Positions 21,569-31,815 of a stretch of DNA of 55,346 nt are shown here, one piece after another. A model generated the notes under the pieces. It did not search any database. It was not told the origin of the DNA and worked only from the letters and a program-made list of their open reading frames with translations. Positions within the stretch are counted from its first letter, which is position 1. Each line of letters opens with the position of its first letter. This DNA is from Nemertoderma westbladi (Eukaryota > Xenacoelomorpha > Nemertodermatida > Nemertodermatidae). The stretch spans positions 1-55,346 of the forward strand of contig JAUCBJ010006323.1 of NCBI GenBank assembly GCA_032718475.1, written 5' to 3'. The translations under genes and the position numbers were made by a program.

Positions 21569-21700
21569 ATAATAAAGAGTTAATTGTATTTTATTTATTA
21601 ATCAAGCACGTTAAGTAAAGCACCTTACCGGTAGGTAAGGTGCTTTACTTAACGTGCTTGAATAATAAATAAAATACAGTACAATTAACTCTTTATTATT
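21569..21700. mobile_element. Near-perfect palindrome of ~130 bp
   Basis: Arms from AATAATAAAGAGTTAATT (21569) to ...AGTAAAGCACCTTACC and back to ...AATTAACTCTTTATTATT (21700) are complementary except for a few indels. The centre is ACCTTACCGGTAGGTAAGGT. It would extrude as a cruciform or transcribe into a long hairpin. It lies between the two 130-bp direct repeats. Confidence 0.92.
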
Positions 21701-22220
21701 CTAAGTAAGTTTATAGCTTACTTAGTGAGTTTCTAACTTACTTAGTATGTTTCTAAACCATATCACACATCACACACTATTTTTCCAATTTGGCTAAAAG
21801 ATACCCCTCCCCACGCCCGCCCCTCCCTGGTGGGTCGGGTTGGGTCCCCGAAATAACCAAGAAGTGTGCATTATATATGGGGATGCGTTTTACAATGTTA
21901 GCGCTGAATGGAAACCGCATTATTTGGGAATGATAGACCTTGTGCTCGTGCCCGCACGCGCACACTATGGAATATTGTTCAATTTTCTTCAACGCGTGGT
22001 GCACTCCCAATTATTGTTAAAAAACGTTCCGAATTGGAACAAACAAAAATATTCAATCAATTTATTTACTAACAAACGCTTACATCAAAAGTTAATATTT
22101 TCTTACATATATTAAAATCAAACAATTCCTTCACAACATACTGAACTGCTAGCTAGTGCTAGGCTATATTACCCTATAATAATTTATAGGCATTAGTACT
22201 GTTTCGATATTGTTATGATA

Positions 22221-22436
22221 TTATATGTTATGGTAATTCCCACTGGTACTAGTTTTATTAATAAGATTATTGGGCTCAGAAACCACCACATCTTCTGCAA
22301 CAAGCCCATCCCCACCATCCTCAGTAGCCGCGAAAGAATCCACTTCCTCCTCAAAATCGCTCCAAGAGACCAAATTGCCAAACCCACCAGACGAAATTTG
22401 AAGAAGTTCCCGTGGAATTTCCTTTTCCGAATCCAT
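22221..22436 (-). CDS. Uncharacterised acidic open frame
   Basis: A 71-codon frame starting MDSEKEIPRELLQ, with WSDFEEEVDSF and EDGGDGLVAEDV. The acidic, low-repeat composition and sensible N-terminus resemble the start of a transposase or nuclear protein, and it sits between the two 130-bp direct repeats at 21214 and 22564. No domain, donor site or second exon is visible, so it may be chance. Confidence 0.2.
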   Translation of the reverse strand: MDSEKEIPRELLQISSGGFGNLVSWSDFEEEVDSFAATEDGGDGLVAEDVVVSEPNNLINKTSTSGNYHNI

Positions 22437-22563
22437 CGTACAGTTTTATACTAGGCCTACAGTAGCGATATGCCAATATTATTCTATCTAACCGCAGTTA
22501 TCTTCTACAGTAGATCTACGTATCTACCGGTATCTATCGCAGCCATGTTACGAATGTTATAAA

Positions 22564-22699
22564 CCATGTTATAAATACGTTAGCTTATATTTATGGTGGC
22601 GTTTGGAGCCATGTTAATAGTTTATTACTACTGGTTATTAATAGCTACCGGTAGGTAATGCAGTACGCCTTCGTGGCTGTCAGGCAATTAATAATAAAT
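22564..22699 (+). repeat. ~130-bp direct repeat, copy 2
   Basis: Second copy of 21214-21348, with one short diverged patch (AGTACGCCTTCGTGG instead of AGTAGGCCTACCTGG). Confidence 0.9.
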
Positions 22700-24162
22700 A
22701 CCACCTATTGTTTACGTGGTAACCAATGACGCCGAAACTTGATAGTTCGCCGTCGGGAGGCCAATACAATACTGTAATGTCCTCTAAAGTTGTAAAGTGC
22801 TAAATATCAACTCGCTGTTAATACTAACGGCGTTGTGTAATGTTACAATTTTGTAATAAAATATATTTCATAAATTTGATCATTATAAATGTTTTCACTA
22901 AACTTGGATGTAAAGTGATTAAAATTGTGAAATAACCAGTTAGCAATAATACAAATTACAGTGATACCATTTATATAATATAAAAATATTAACTCAACCT
23001 TTAAAGTCCTGCAAATCAAACAGAGCTATGCCTTGTTTTGGTAGAACCAGTAATGAGTCGAGATTGTTAGCAACTACTGGCAGGTCGTCGCTAAGGTAAA
23101 CACCGTGTTCTAGAACAGATACTGCGGCACCACCGTACAATATCCAGCTAATAGTAATAAATAATTTAATTAGTTTATTATATATTTTTTAAATTATCCT
23201 ATCAATCTTCCAAAAATGGTGATAATAAAATATTTATCCAATCAACGATTTAGAAGTTTATTCTGTTAATTTCGCATTATTTATTCTAGATCAGTAATTA
23301 TGTTAGTAATTATTAATAAATTTAACATTAAAATGTTTAGTAAACATATATATTGCTCCAGTTGTTGGTCTGATTTCTTTATTTGCTTAACGTTCTAGAA
23401 TATCATATTCAGTCACAAAGTGTAGCTGGTATATATATAGTAGTAGGTAAAAGAAGAAAAAGTATATATAAAAAAATAAAATATATATATATATATAATA
23501 TTTTACAAAAATTTAATTATTTAATGTTAATTTTATCACTATTCTCGAGGCATTTTATTTACCGAGCACCAGCGAAAAGGGTCGAGAGAATTATTGAAAA
23601 AAAAATGTTCTACTTTTTTTCCCATGTAATCTTAATTTTATTCTTAAATTTTAACGTTTTTGTTGCTCAATTCTTTAATTTAAAAAAAGATAGAGCGATT
23701 TAGTGTTAAAAATAAATTAAACTGTAGTTTTATTATATTCCTTCCACAGTTACTGCGATTCAAATTACTGTACTCTTCAACACCTTATGCTGCCTTACTG
23801 AAATTAAATAATTTTTAGTGTTCTAAAATATAACATAACATCTAATTTATTCATTCTCGAAAACTTCCATATTATTACAAATTGCACATTTTTAGTTAAA
23901 TATATTGCACCTGCAGCCAGGCAATAGCAATAGTGCTAGTGCTGCAAGAAATTAATGGGGTTTGGTGGGGGGTGGAGGTGGTTGGAATGGGGGGGCGTGT
24001 GGGGTGGTTGTGCTGTGTGGGGAGGGGGTGTTATCCTAGCTTCGAGATAAAGGTAAGATTTTATAATTTTATCAAATGTGTTAATGGCCCACCAGGATCA
24101 CATCCCAACCAATGGTGTCGCATGCTGAGCGCGAAGAGTAGATTATAGTGCGAGGCGAGGAG
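22700..24162. other. No recognised feature
   Basis: About 1.5 kb of AT-rich intron DNA. It includes a GTTCTAGAACA palindrome near 23106, like that in the foldback MITE at 16748. The 106-codon Lys/Phe-rich frame at 23383 looks fortuitous. Confidence 0.35.
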
Positions 24163-24355
24163 TTACTACTACTACTAGGATCGGCATGCTGCATTGCAAC
24201 TGGCATTTTTAAGAATGCTGTGCCGGCTTGTCGACAAAATTGCGCCGCCACAACTCCCTCTCACCCATGACATTTGCTAGATCATCCGCATCTATCAAGG
24301 CGAGTGTCCTTTAAGATGCGTCTCAAGAAAGTCATGGGCTGTCCACCATGCTTAT
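24163..24355 (-). mobile_element. LINE 3' fragment (same family as 2592 and 29200)
   Basis: The (TAG)n tail reads as TACTACTACTACTAGG on the plus strand at 24163-24179. It precedes the reverse complement of the 3' UTR and C-terminal codons. A few substitutions (for example CTGGCATTTTTAAG for CTGCATTTTTAAG) make it older than the copies at 2592 and 29339. It ends abruptly at ATGCTTAT, 24355. Confidence 0.85.
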
Positions 24356-25274
24356 CTCCAGGGGGTTACAAAATTAAGCCGAGAGATCGATCTCTACAGT
24401 ATACCTTTATAATGCACAGATAATACCAAAAAAAATGAGTTAGACCCCCGACGACTCGCAGCACCCCTGACGACTCGAAGGTTAGTAAAATCTGTTTTTG
24501 TGTGAAGATAATATATAGGACTTGGATTTAGAACTATTTGAAATCTTTGACGGAATTGAGTTCCATCAAGGTCCTAGAAAATTCAGGGATTTTAGAGCAG
24601 AAGTTAATCGAACTAGAGGGATAGAGAAGTTGCCACGTGCGGAAGCGCGGGTAGCGTAGTTGTAAAGAGTTTTAGTAAAGAAAGAACCAATAGTAGAGGG
24701 TGGGGGAGATGATCTGTTTGTCTACGTCGTACACTAGAAGGGCTACTTGGTATTTGAAGAGAAGATCTAAAGGAAGAAGAATTCCTAAGGTTTTGCAAAG
24801 AAGGTTAGCGGAAGCACGATTTTGACTAAATGTAATACATTAGAGTAGTTTATTGATTTTTATACGTAGAGGTTTCAAAGTAGTTCGATGGGTTCCTCCC
24901 CACAGTATGATTCTATAATGTAGATAGGGTTGTATTAGTGTTAGGTAAAGCTTGTCTGAGAATGTTAGGAGGAAAAATGTATATAATATCGCAGTTTGTA
25001 GAAGATGCCGGATGTTCTGGATATTTTTTTAAAGAATTTAGGAGATATGGGGTTGTTTCCATGAAGAGAGTTGATTATCTATGTGCACGCTTATAAATTT
25101 AGTAGTGAGTTTATGTGGAATCGCGGTGGGAATTTATTTTGGTACTTGGTATATTATTAGCTGTTGTATGGCATTGGAAAAATTGTGTATTCCGTTTTTG
25201 AGAGATTTAGAGATAATCGGTTGTCAGTTAGTAGGCCTACAGTCAGAGAGTAGTACTACCATTACTGCAGTTTC
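24356..25274. other. No recognised feature
   Basis: Intron DNA without a supported gene. A frame at 25081-25308 is hydrophobic but unassigned. Confidence 0.35.
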
Positions 25275-25405
25275 TGCATTGCGACGGTGTCGTCACGTTA
25301 CGGGCTAATTTTTTGGGAGAGTAGCCGTAACGCGACTATGAAAGTCGCGGTACGGCTACTAAAAAAGTCGCGTTACGGCTAATTGTCGCGTTACGGCTAA
25401 TCGAT
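25275..25405. repeat. CpG-rich palindromic repeat
   Basis: GTAGCCGTAACGCGAC (25321-25336) and GTCGCGGTACGGCTAC (25344-25359) form a hairpin around TATGAAA. Further units GTCGCGTTACGGCTAAT follow twice, and a diverged one lies upstream (GTCACGTTACGGGCTAAT). Several NCGCG sites fall in otherwise CpG-poor DNA. Confidence 0.85.
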
Positions 25406-25570
25406 TGTATTGGTTTTACATAGGGAATCATTATCAATGTTATTCTATGGTGTTTACGTACAGATGAGGTCCGAAAAATGTAATGTAATAATGTTTTACA
25501 GCATGGGAGTATCCAGACAACATATGCCACTTCGAGAGTTTATGATAGATTACCAAAAACTACCAGATAT

Positions 25571-25617
<47 letters not shown>

Positions 25618-25740
25618 AACTGGATGCAATAAAAATGCATCCCTCTCCAGGGGAAATTGGACGCAAATAACTGCTGTATACGAGCAAAATAAAACTGTAA
25701 CCTGTTCTATTGTGTTTAGTTTATTGTTTTGGTTAAAATA
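25571..25740 (+). repeat. 46-G run plus dispersed repeat
   Basis: G46 at 25571-25616 is followed by the repeat also found at 19500-19640. Its 3' part, GTTTATTGTTTTGGTTAAAA, resembles the interior of the MITE family at 34595, 35985, 40057 and 49277. Confidence 0.85.
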
Positions 25741-25827
25741 ACGTGCCACTGTAACCTGCTCCTTTCCCTAAATTGAGAATTTAACATTGAGGCGGGATAT
25801 TAATTCGCCAAGGTGGGTTTTGCGTCC

Positions 25828-25830
<3 letters not shown>

Positions 25831-25861
<31 letters not shown>
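25831..25861. repeat. Poly-C tract (31 C), inverted to the 46-G run
   Basis: On the minus strand the run is followed by ACTGGACGC, so it is an inverted copy of the G-run edge seen at 19773 and 25571. The G46 and C31 runs are 214 bases apart and could pair. Proline and glycine frames across them (for example 25787-26161) are artefacts. Confidence 0.9.
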
Positions 25862-26810
25862 TGTCTCAAAACAACACAATCATGTTCGAATACGTCAGCT
25901 GGAAAATGGGGCCACAAATCGCCGCCATCGTGCATACGGTACATAAATAATAACAATGCGGTAATAGCAGCCAAAGAAGCAATGAATGGTTTTGTGGAAC
26001 ATATTCCATTGCATATCAATGTTGTTAACCAACGCCTGGCTCGCTACCTAGACCATATGGCGTTCTGTTTAGGGACTGACAAGCAGGCAATGGCCGTCCT
26101 TCCAGCCGCGATCACCCAGTTGACGGTCCAGATGCATTGGGAGGGGGTGGTGGGGTGGTGATCCCGACTGCCATGTTGGTGTAGTGAACCGCCTCTTCGC
26201 GGCCGAACCATTTAGATGAATTGATGAATGTGACGTAGATCGGAACGACTTGCTATAGAAATACCATTGGCTAGTTTAGAACCTGGATAGTTGCGAGAAA
26301 GATTGTGTGCGGTCATCCTTGATATAAAAAAAAATATAAGAGCCCGTACGGGCTCACATCAATTCATCAAAATGGTATATATTTTTTGGAGGTCGTTATA
26401 AAAATGGTCGAATTTTTCTGGTAAATAATGGCAGAATTATTAATATCAAAGTATTAAAATAGAAATCCAATTCAACAAGAAATTAACTACTAACCGGTGT
26501 TTCTTGCAATCACGGGAATATGTGGACATATAATTATAACAATTCATTTAAATACAACAATTCAATGAATTACAATTCAATAAAGGACACTATATGAATA
26601 TATCTAATACTATTATAATTATATACGCACTCACAAATAAAGCATCAAAACTGAAGTATATCTATAATAAAAAAAGCTTTTCTAGAAGTTGCTAAACGGA
26701 TGATATTATTAAATTGTTTAAAAAATGGAGAAGAAATATGTGGCTGGAGGAAAAAAATAATCAATAAGGGGTTGAAATTAAATATAAAATATAATTATCT
26801 ACTAACAGAC
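25862..26810. other. No recognised feature
   Basis: 5' part of the crystallin-gene intron; no element that I can support. Confidence 0.35.
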
Positions 26811-27015
26811 CGCAGATTACTCTCACTGAAGACACCTCGTCTTGCATTCCCCAACTGGTTAACTCTGCACCAGTAGCTGCCTGATAGACATCCTTCATGT
26901 CACCCTCCAGCTGATCGTATTTATACAACTGAATGTGAGGATCGCATCCTGGAACTTCAGCCGCAAGGACCAATCTGGTAGCTATAGCAACTACCAAAAA
27001 ACAACCACCTAGCAT
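26811..27015 (-). CDS. Secreted beta/gamma-crystallin-domain protein, exon 1
   Basis: The ATG at 27013-27015 opens a classic signal peptide, MLGGCFLVVAIATRLVLAA, with likely cleavage near residue 19. It is followed by the first Greek key motif: HIQLYKYDQLEGD (family form V.LYE..NF.G) and ending QDEVSSVRVICG (family form ND.ASSVRV..G). The exon gives 68 residues plus the first base of a Gly codon; the donor is CTGCG|GTCTGT. Joining to 14975-14806 restores VRVICG-SVYF in frame with matching phase. The product is one secreted two-motif domain of 124 residues with cysteines at about 24, 68, 75 and 90. Two degenerate calcium motifs are visible (QDEVSS, HNKANS). Most known beta/gamma-crystallins bind calcium or are structural; this one's role is unknown. 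Confidence 0.78.
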
Positions 27016-27837
27016 TTCTTTGTCGCACAGTAAACTTAGCTATGTATTAAAATAGCAGAATACAATACTTTTTAGAAACACACAATAGGTTAACTTGCTC
27101 TTGTACTGTAATTCTAACTACATAATAATAATGACTAAATATAATATATGTGGATGTATAAGATGAAGCAGAATGTGTTACTAATTGATTTTTCCGCAAT
27201 TTACACATGTGTATGTGTGTGCAAGGCGTAATTGTCATGATGTTGCGTACTTATACAGATCAATGCACTGTGAGAGGATAACATGGTTACAGTTAGCTTG
27301 GGATAAAGTATCATGCTGTTTATATGTTTAATCTGAACGTCCGCCTAGAATGATCTAATATATATAACAATTAATTTAAATTGTTTGTTTAAGGTAGTAA
27401 GTGACATGCCGACTTGAGGGCTTTACACTGATCCATTACAATGAGGGTATGCATTGGAACATGAGTTTTATAGCCCCGGAGAGACAATTAAAAGTGTAAA
27501 AAATTAACGGTGTTAGATTATGTGAATTAATAACGTTCAAAATTGGACACGACAGAACGACAGGTTGATTAATGGTACCCCTACGCTAAGGCTCGCCTTA
27601 CTTCGTGGCTCGCAGCACAATGTCCTGATTTTGTCAGTAACGGCCTTTGGTCTGCTCCCAACTATTAACTGTAGTACTACTCTTTTTGTCAGGAGAACTA
27701 AAATATAATATTATGAAACAGAACACTTTTATGTTCTATCGTATTATTGTTGCAAAAATTCGTTCGTGACATATTTTAGAATATATTTACTTTCGTTGAA
27801 TTTCTATAGGATATCACGATGAATCTGTCGCCATAAT
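27016..27837. other. 5' flank of the crystallin-domain gene
   Basis: The region lies upstream of the ATG on the minus strand and should hold the promoter and 5' UTR. I cannot point to a convincing TATA box or start site. Confidence 0.3.
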
Positions 27838-27980
27838 GCAACCAGACACTCTATAACATTGCAGGTGTCTCATTGTTTCCCCCAAGCTTGACACTAGAAC
27901 AAAGCCGCCTCCGCTTTACAGGACTTTGTTTTCGCCGTGAGGACCAGTCTATGCACACTCTTGTGCTTTGGAAGCAACAA
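27838..27980 (+). mobile_element. LINE C-terminal fragment cut off by a minisatellite
   Basis: CAACCAGACACTCTATAACA, CCCCCAAGCTTGACACTAGA and TTCGCCGTGAGGACCAG match 29220-29330 of the intact copy. The match breaks after CTTTGGAAGCA, exactly where the 20-bp minisatellite begins. Confidence 0.85.
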
Positions 27981-28540
27981 CATGAGGCCTACACCAAAAA
28001 CACTAGGCCTACACCAATAACACTAGGCCTACACCAAAAACCCTAGGCCTACACCAACAACACTAGGCCTACACCAAAAACACTAGGCCTACACCAAAAA
28101 CACTTGGCCTACACCAAAAACACTAGGCCTACACCAAAAACACTAGGCCTACACCAAAAACACTAGGCCTACACCAAAAACACTAGGCCTACACCAAAAA
28201 CACTAGGCCTACACCAAAAACACTATGCCTACACCAAAAACACTAGGCCTACACCAAAAACACTAGGCCTACACCAAAAACACTAGGCCTACACCAAAAA
28301 CACTAGGCCTACACCAACAACACGAGGCCTACACCAAAAACACTAGGCCTACACCAAAAACACTAGGCCTACACCAAAAACACTAGGCCTACACCAAAAA
28401 CACTAGTCCTACACTAAAAAGACTAGGCCTACACCAAAAACACTAGGCCTACACGAAAAATACTAGGCCTACACCAAAAACACTAGGCCTACACCAAAAA
28501 CACTAGGCCTACACCAAAAACACTAGGCCTACACCAAAAA
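27981..28540. repeat. 20-bp minisatellite, 28 copies
   Basis: The unit is CACTAGGCCTACACCAAAAA. It has sparse single-base variants and is strictly 20 bp throughout. Each unit contains TAGGCCTA, the core of a palindrome common elsewhere in the window. Confidence 0.97.
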
Positions 28541-28649
28541 CAAGAAATAAAATCAAACAATAAAACATATGAAAAATATAAAAGAAATAAAATATAGAGT
28601 TACTTCAGGGTTTCATGCCCCCGATTCTGGTACTCCTGTCCCATCTCCC

Positions 28650-28872
28650 AGACCCAGCCCGCTCCTCCAGACCCAGCCCGCTCCTCCAGACCCAGCCCGC
28701 TCCTCTAGACGCAGCCCGCTCCTCCAGACCTAGCCCGCTCCTCCAGACCCAGCCCGCTTCTCCAGACCCAGCCCGCTCCTCCAGACCTAGCCCGCTCCTC
28801 CAGACCCAGCCCGCTCCTCCAGACCCAGCCCGCTCCTCCAGACCCAGACCTCTCCTCCAGACCCAGCCCGCA
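28650..28872. repeat. 19-bp minisatellite, about 12 copies
   Basis: The unit is AGACCCAGCCCGCTCCTCC, with a few variants. Its period is not a multiple of three, and the Ser/Pro/Arg-rich frame over it (28615-28890) is a by-product. Confidence 0.95.
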
Positions 28873-29199
28873 ACATCACTATACCTGTGATCCCTGGATG
28901 CTTGGGGATACTCCCCAAATGTTGGCGAACTGCACCCGGTTCTGGACCCAACCCATCACCATACTGTAGGGTCGACCACAGATGGTGCTGCTCCGCTATT
29001 ACTGGGAGTAATTTATGTGTCTAGGGAGCCAAGGACTCCATCGGGTATGACCAGGTATTATTTATATTGCTTTTAGTTATTTTTATCATATCAAGTCTAT
29101 ACAAATTACAATTTATTGAAAACTTTAACATTTACAAGTTTGTTTTTATGGTGTCTTGATGAATTGGTTTAGTTTCGATTGTGTCACTGTTCATTGTGT
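28873..29199. other. No recognised feature
   Basis: GC-moderate spacer between the minisatellite and the LINE copy. Confidence 0.4.
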
Positions 29200-29553
29200 C
29201 AAGTACATTGCACACATCTCCAACCAGACACTATATAACATTGGAGGTGTCCCATTGGTTCCCCCAAGCTTGACACTAGAACAAAATCGCCTCCGCTTTG
29301 CAGGACATTGCTTTCGCCGTGAGGACCAGCCATTGCATAATCTTGTACTTTGGCAGCCTCATGGAGTGAATAAGCATGGTGGACTGCCCATGACTTTCTT
29401 GAGACGCATCTTAAAGGACACTGGCCTTGAAGATGCGGATGATCTAGCAAATGTCATGGGTGATAGGGAGTTGTGGCGGTGCAATTTTGTCGATAAGCCG
29501 GCACAGCATTCTTAAAAATGCAGCTGCAATGCAGCATGCCGATCCTAGTAGTA
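29200..29553 (+). mobile_element. LINE 3' fragment, longest copy of this tail family
   Basis: The C-terminal translation runs LYNIGGVPLVPPSLTLEQNR, then LRFAGHCFRREDQPLHNLV, then LWQPHGVNKHGG, then the LKDTGLEDADDLANVMGD tail, with a stop near 29513. GHCFRR and the HGVNKHGG region occupy the place of the GH..R and HGKR.RGRP motifs in RTE-like elements. The 3' UTR ends CCGATCCTAGTAGTA. The copy is 5' truncated near 29200. It is the best reference in this window for the family at 2592, 9268, 24163 and 27838. Confidence 0.88.
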
Positions 29554-30834
29554 ATGTCACTGTATCATGTTACAGTATAGGTAGTACTATATGACATAGT
29601 GCTTTATCTACCGTACACCACCATTGCACTTTGGGATTATAGTAGTTGGGATTTTCTGTCATCCAACTTTTTGTCCCTTCGAAAAGTACCCTCCGAGTAC
29701 ATATTCGTTTTAGTCCCACGGGGATCGGAACTTGAATCGGATTTAGATTCTATACTTTTCTTGTCCATTAGACTGTTGTGCTAATTATATGTATAACAAT
29801 TATGTATCAATACGTTTATTGTTAATTAATTATTACTAATTACTACTCAAGCTTTGCCTCTGAGAACTGTGTTAGTTTACAATGGCTGATGAATGAATCA
29901 TATAAAAAGAAGGATGTAACCCAAGAACAAACATTGTGACAATTTCTTATTATCTCAGAAAGTTTCAGTTTTATTTCAGAAATGTATCCCTCTAGCGACA
30001 GACTTGAGAATTTTAGGAGGTTCATCCCCCTCACAAATATCCAGCTATAGTTCTAAAATAATAAGTGAATGATCTAATTCAGTAACCGAAATATTTTGTT
30101 AATTATCTTATTAACTTATTTAATTAACTTATTTTAGAACTATGTTTCCCCGGTAACCAAAGCACATAAATTTATTTTCCAATATCCAGCTAATGTTGTA
30201 TTGCATTGTTAGATAGTTAGTTTACAGGGCTACCTACTCCTGTACTATATTTTGATCACAATAATTATTGACACAAATGATTTAGAGATAAATAATTAAT
30301 TAATTAAATAGCACAATAAATAGCCAAAAGAATAGTATATAGAAATAAATAGCACAATAAACCGGGTGATTCAAAATTAGGAAAACACTAGTAAAACATA
30401 GGAAAAGTACTGTAAAACACCCGAAAAACAGTGAAAATATTGATCAGCAGGAAATTTAACAAAAGTACTTCTCCGAATTGACAATCCTAAATGTACTCCT
30501 CGCATAGCACACCTTAAGTAATCACCGTAAAACATAGGGAAAACAATATAAAAACACTATAACCCTTCCGGAAAACAGTGAAAAAATTGATCAGCATTAA
30601 ATTTTACCTATATGCAGCAAAAAAATAAATTTAAGGTGTCTAATACTGCCCAGAAATCTTGTTGCCAGGCAACCAAAGTACAGTAAACAATCAGCATAAA
30701 GTGCAGTAATATCCTTGTTTAACGGTGAGTCTGGTAGAGGCACACAGTGCCGGTATTGCTGTATTCGGGTAGGCCTTATTACCTGATTACAGTATTAGTG
30801 ATGTAGTGTATTCCAGTATTCATGTATTGCAGTA
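29554..30834. other. No recognised feature
   Basis: About 1.3 kb of AT-rich DNA. A weak internal similarity (AAAACATAGGAAAA and GGAAAACAGTGAAAA motifs, 30380-30580) suggests a diverged duplication. No gene signal. Confidence 0.4.
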
Positions 30835-31815
30835 TTGTTAGGGTTAGTTAAAGCAAATCGTGGCAGTGGAGTAGATGGTGTTCCCCCTGAGGTCTTTAAA
30901 ATACCTGAGTGTTTAAAGCTCATCTATCCCATCATAGTAGACATCTACCGAACAACAAGAGTCCCACAAGAAATGAAAACAAATAAGTTGGTGCTAGTTC
31001 CCAGCCCCAAGAAGGGCAACCTAACACTCTATGGTTATTTTCGGGGAATCTCATTGATCTCGATAGCTGCAAAGCTATACAATAGAATTATATTAAATCG
31101 CATCAGGGATCCCATTGAGAGACTGCTCCGTGGAAATCAGAATGGGTTCCGTAAAGGGCGTGGGACCATGGAGCACATTTTGGCACTTAGAAGGATAATT
31201 GAAGAGTTATCAAAAAAGAAAGACAGGCATCTTTGATTCAGTCTCTCGCTCACGTATGTTCAGCATACTTTCATTATATGGGATTCCTGATGAAATTATT
31301 GCAGCAATCAGATCAGTATACGATGGTTCGACAACATTTGTGTCTACTGTTGACGGTGACACAGAACCATTTGAAGTGTTATGGGGCGTCCTCCAAGGAG
31401 ACACACTTGCACCATTCTTGTTCATAATTGTGGTTGACTATGTTCTACGCATGTCCTTAGATCATCATAATGATGATGGGGTGATGATAACTCCACCTAC
31501 TGGCTCCAGAAGTCGAGGAAATCCTGCCAAGTACCTAACGGATCTAGACTTTGCTGATGACTTAGGAGTACTCTCAGAATCACTAGAGGGAGCCCAACGG
31601 CTCCTCAGCTCATTAGAACATGCTGCTTCTAGTGTTGGTCTTTTTATTAACTCCAGAAAGACCAAAATTTTGACAGTTAACTTTGAAAGTCCTCACCAAG
31701 TCTCTGATCGGATGAGCATAAGCTCAAAGGAGGGTATGCTTGAGCATGTGGACAACTTCCGTTACCTGGGATCATGGATCCGGAAGTCAGGTGTGGACTA
31801 TATAGGAAATCCGAA
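30835..31815 (+). pseudogene. RTE-like LINE reverse transcriptase, both ends truncated, deletion in motif A
   Basis: The first frame gives GSGVDGVPPEVFK, KKGNLTLYGYFRGISLI, NRIRDPIERLL and NQNGFRKGRGTMEHILALRR. The second frame continues FDSVSR, GVLQGDTLAPFLF (from 31385), FADD (31550-31561) and YLGSWI. The frame changes near 31228-31235. A short deletion there removed the V-D-F part of motif A, and with it the first catalytic Asp. Homology stops near 31815 at both nucleotide and protein level, so the C-terminus is missing. It is related to the minus-strand copy at 4671-5885 and almost certainly the same family as the edge fragment at 55210-55346. Confidence 0.9.

Larger units (their letters stand above)
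14976..26810 (-). other. Intron of the crystallin-domain gene (~11.8 kb)
   Basis: The inferred donor (minus strand CTGCG|GTCTGT at 26811/26810) and acceptor (CCAG|GA at 14976/14975) have compatible phase 1. The donor is weak at +3. The intron is full of mobile DNA, listed below, and shows no further crystallin-like exon. Confidence 0.6.

Noticed and set aside
23383-23703. 106-codon Lys/Phe-rich frame as a membrane protein gene
   Set aside because: Composition is what AT-rich DNA gives by chance; no motif or splice context.
25540-26161. Gly- and Pro-run proteins across the homopolymers
   Set aside because: Opposite-strand frames arise from the same G and C runs. The downstream part (to 26161) has no recognisable domain or splice context.
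26789-26830. Alternative donor TTCA|GTGAGA for crystallin exon 1
   Set aside because: It would end in phase 0, which does not fit the phase-1 acceptor at 14975, and would remove the conserved VRV..G residues.
28615-28890. Ser/Pro/Arg-rich protein
   Set aside because: It is a translation of a 19-bp minisatellite whose period is not a multiple of three.
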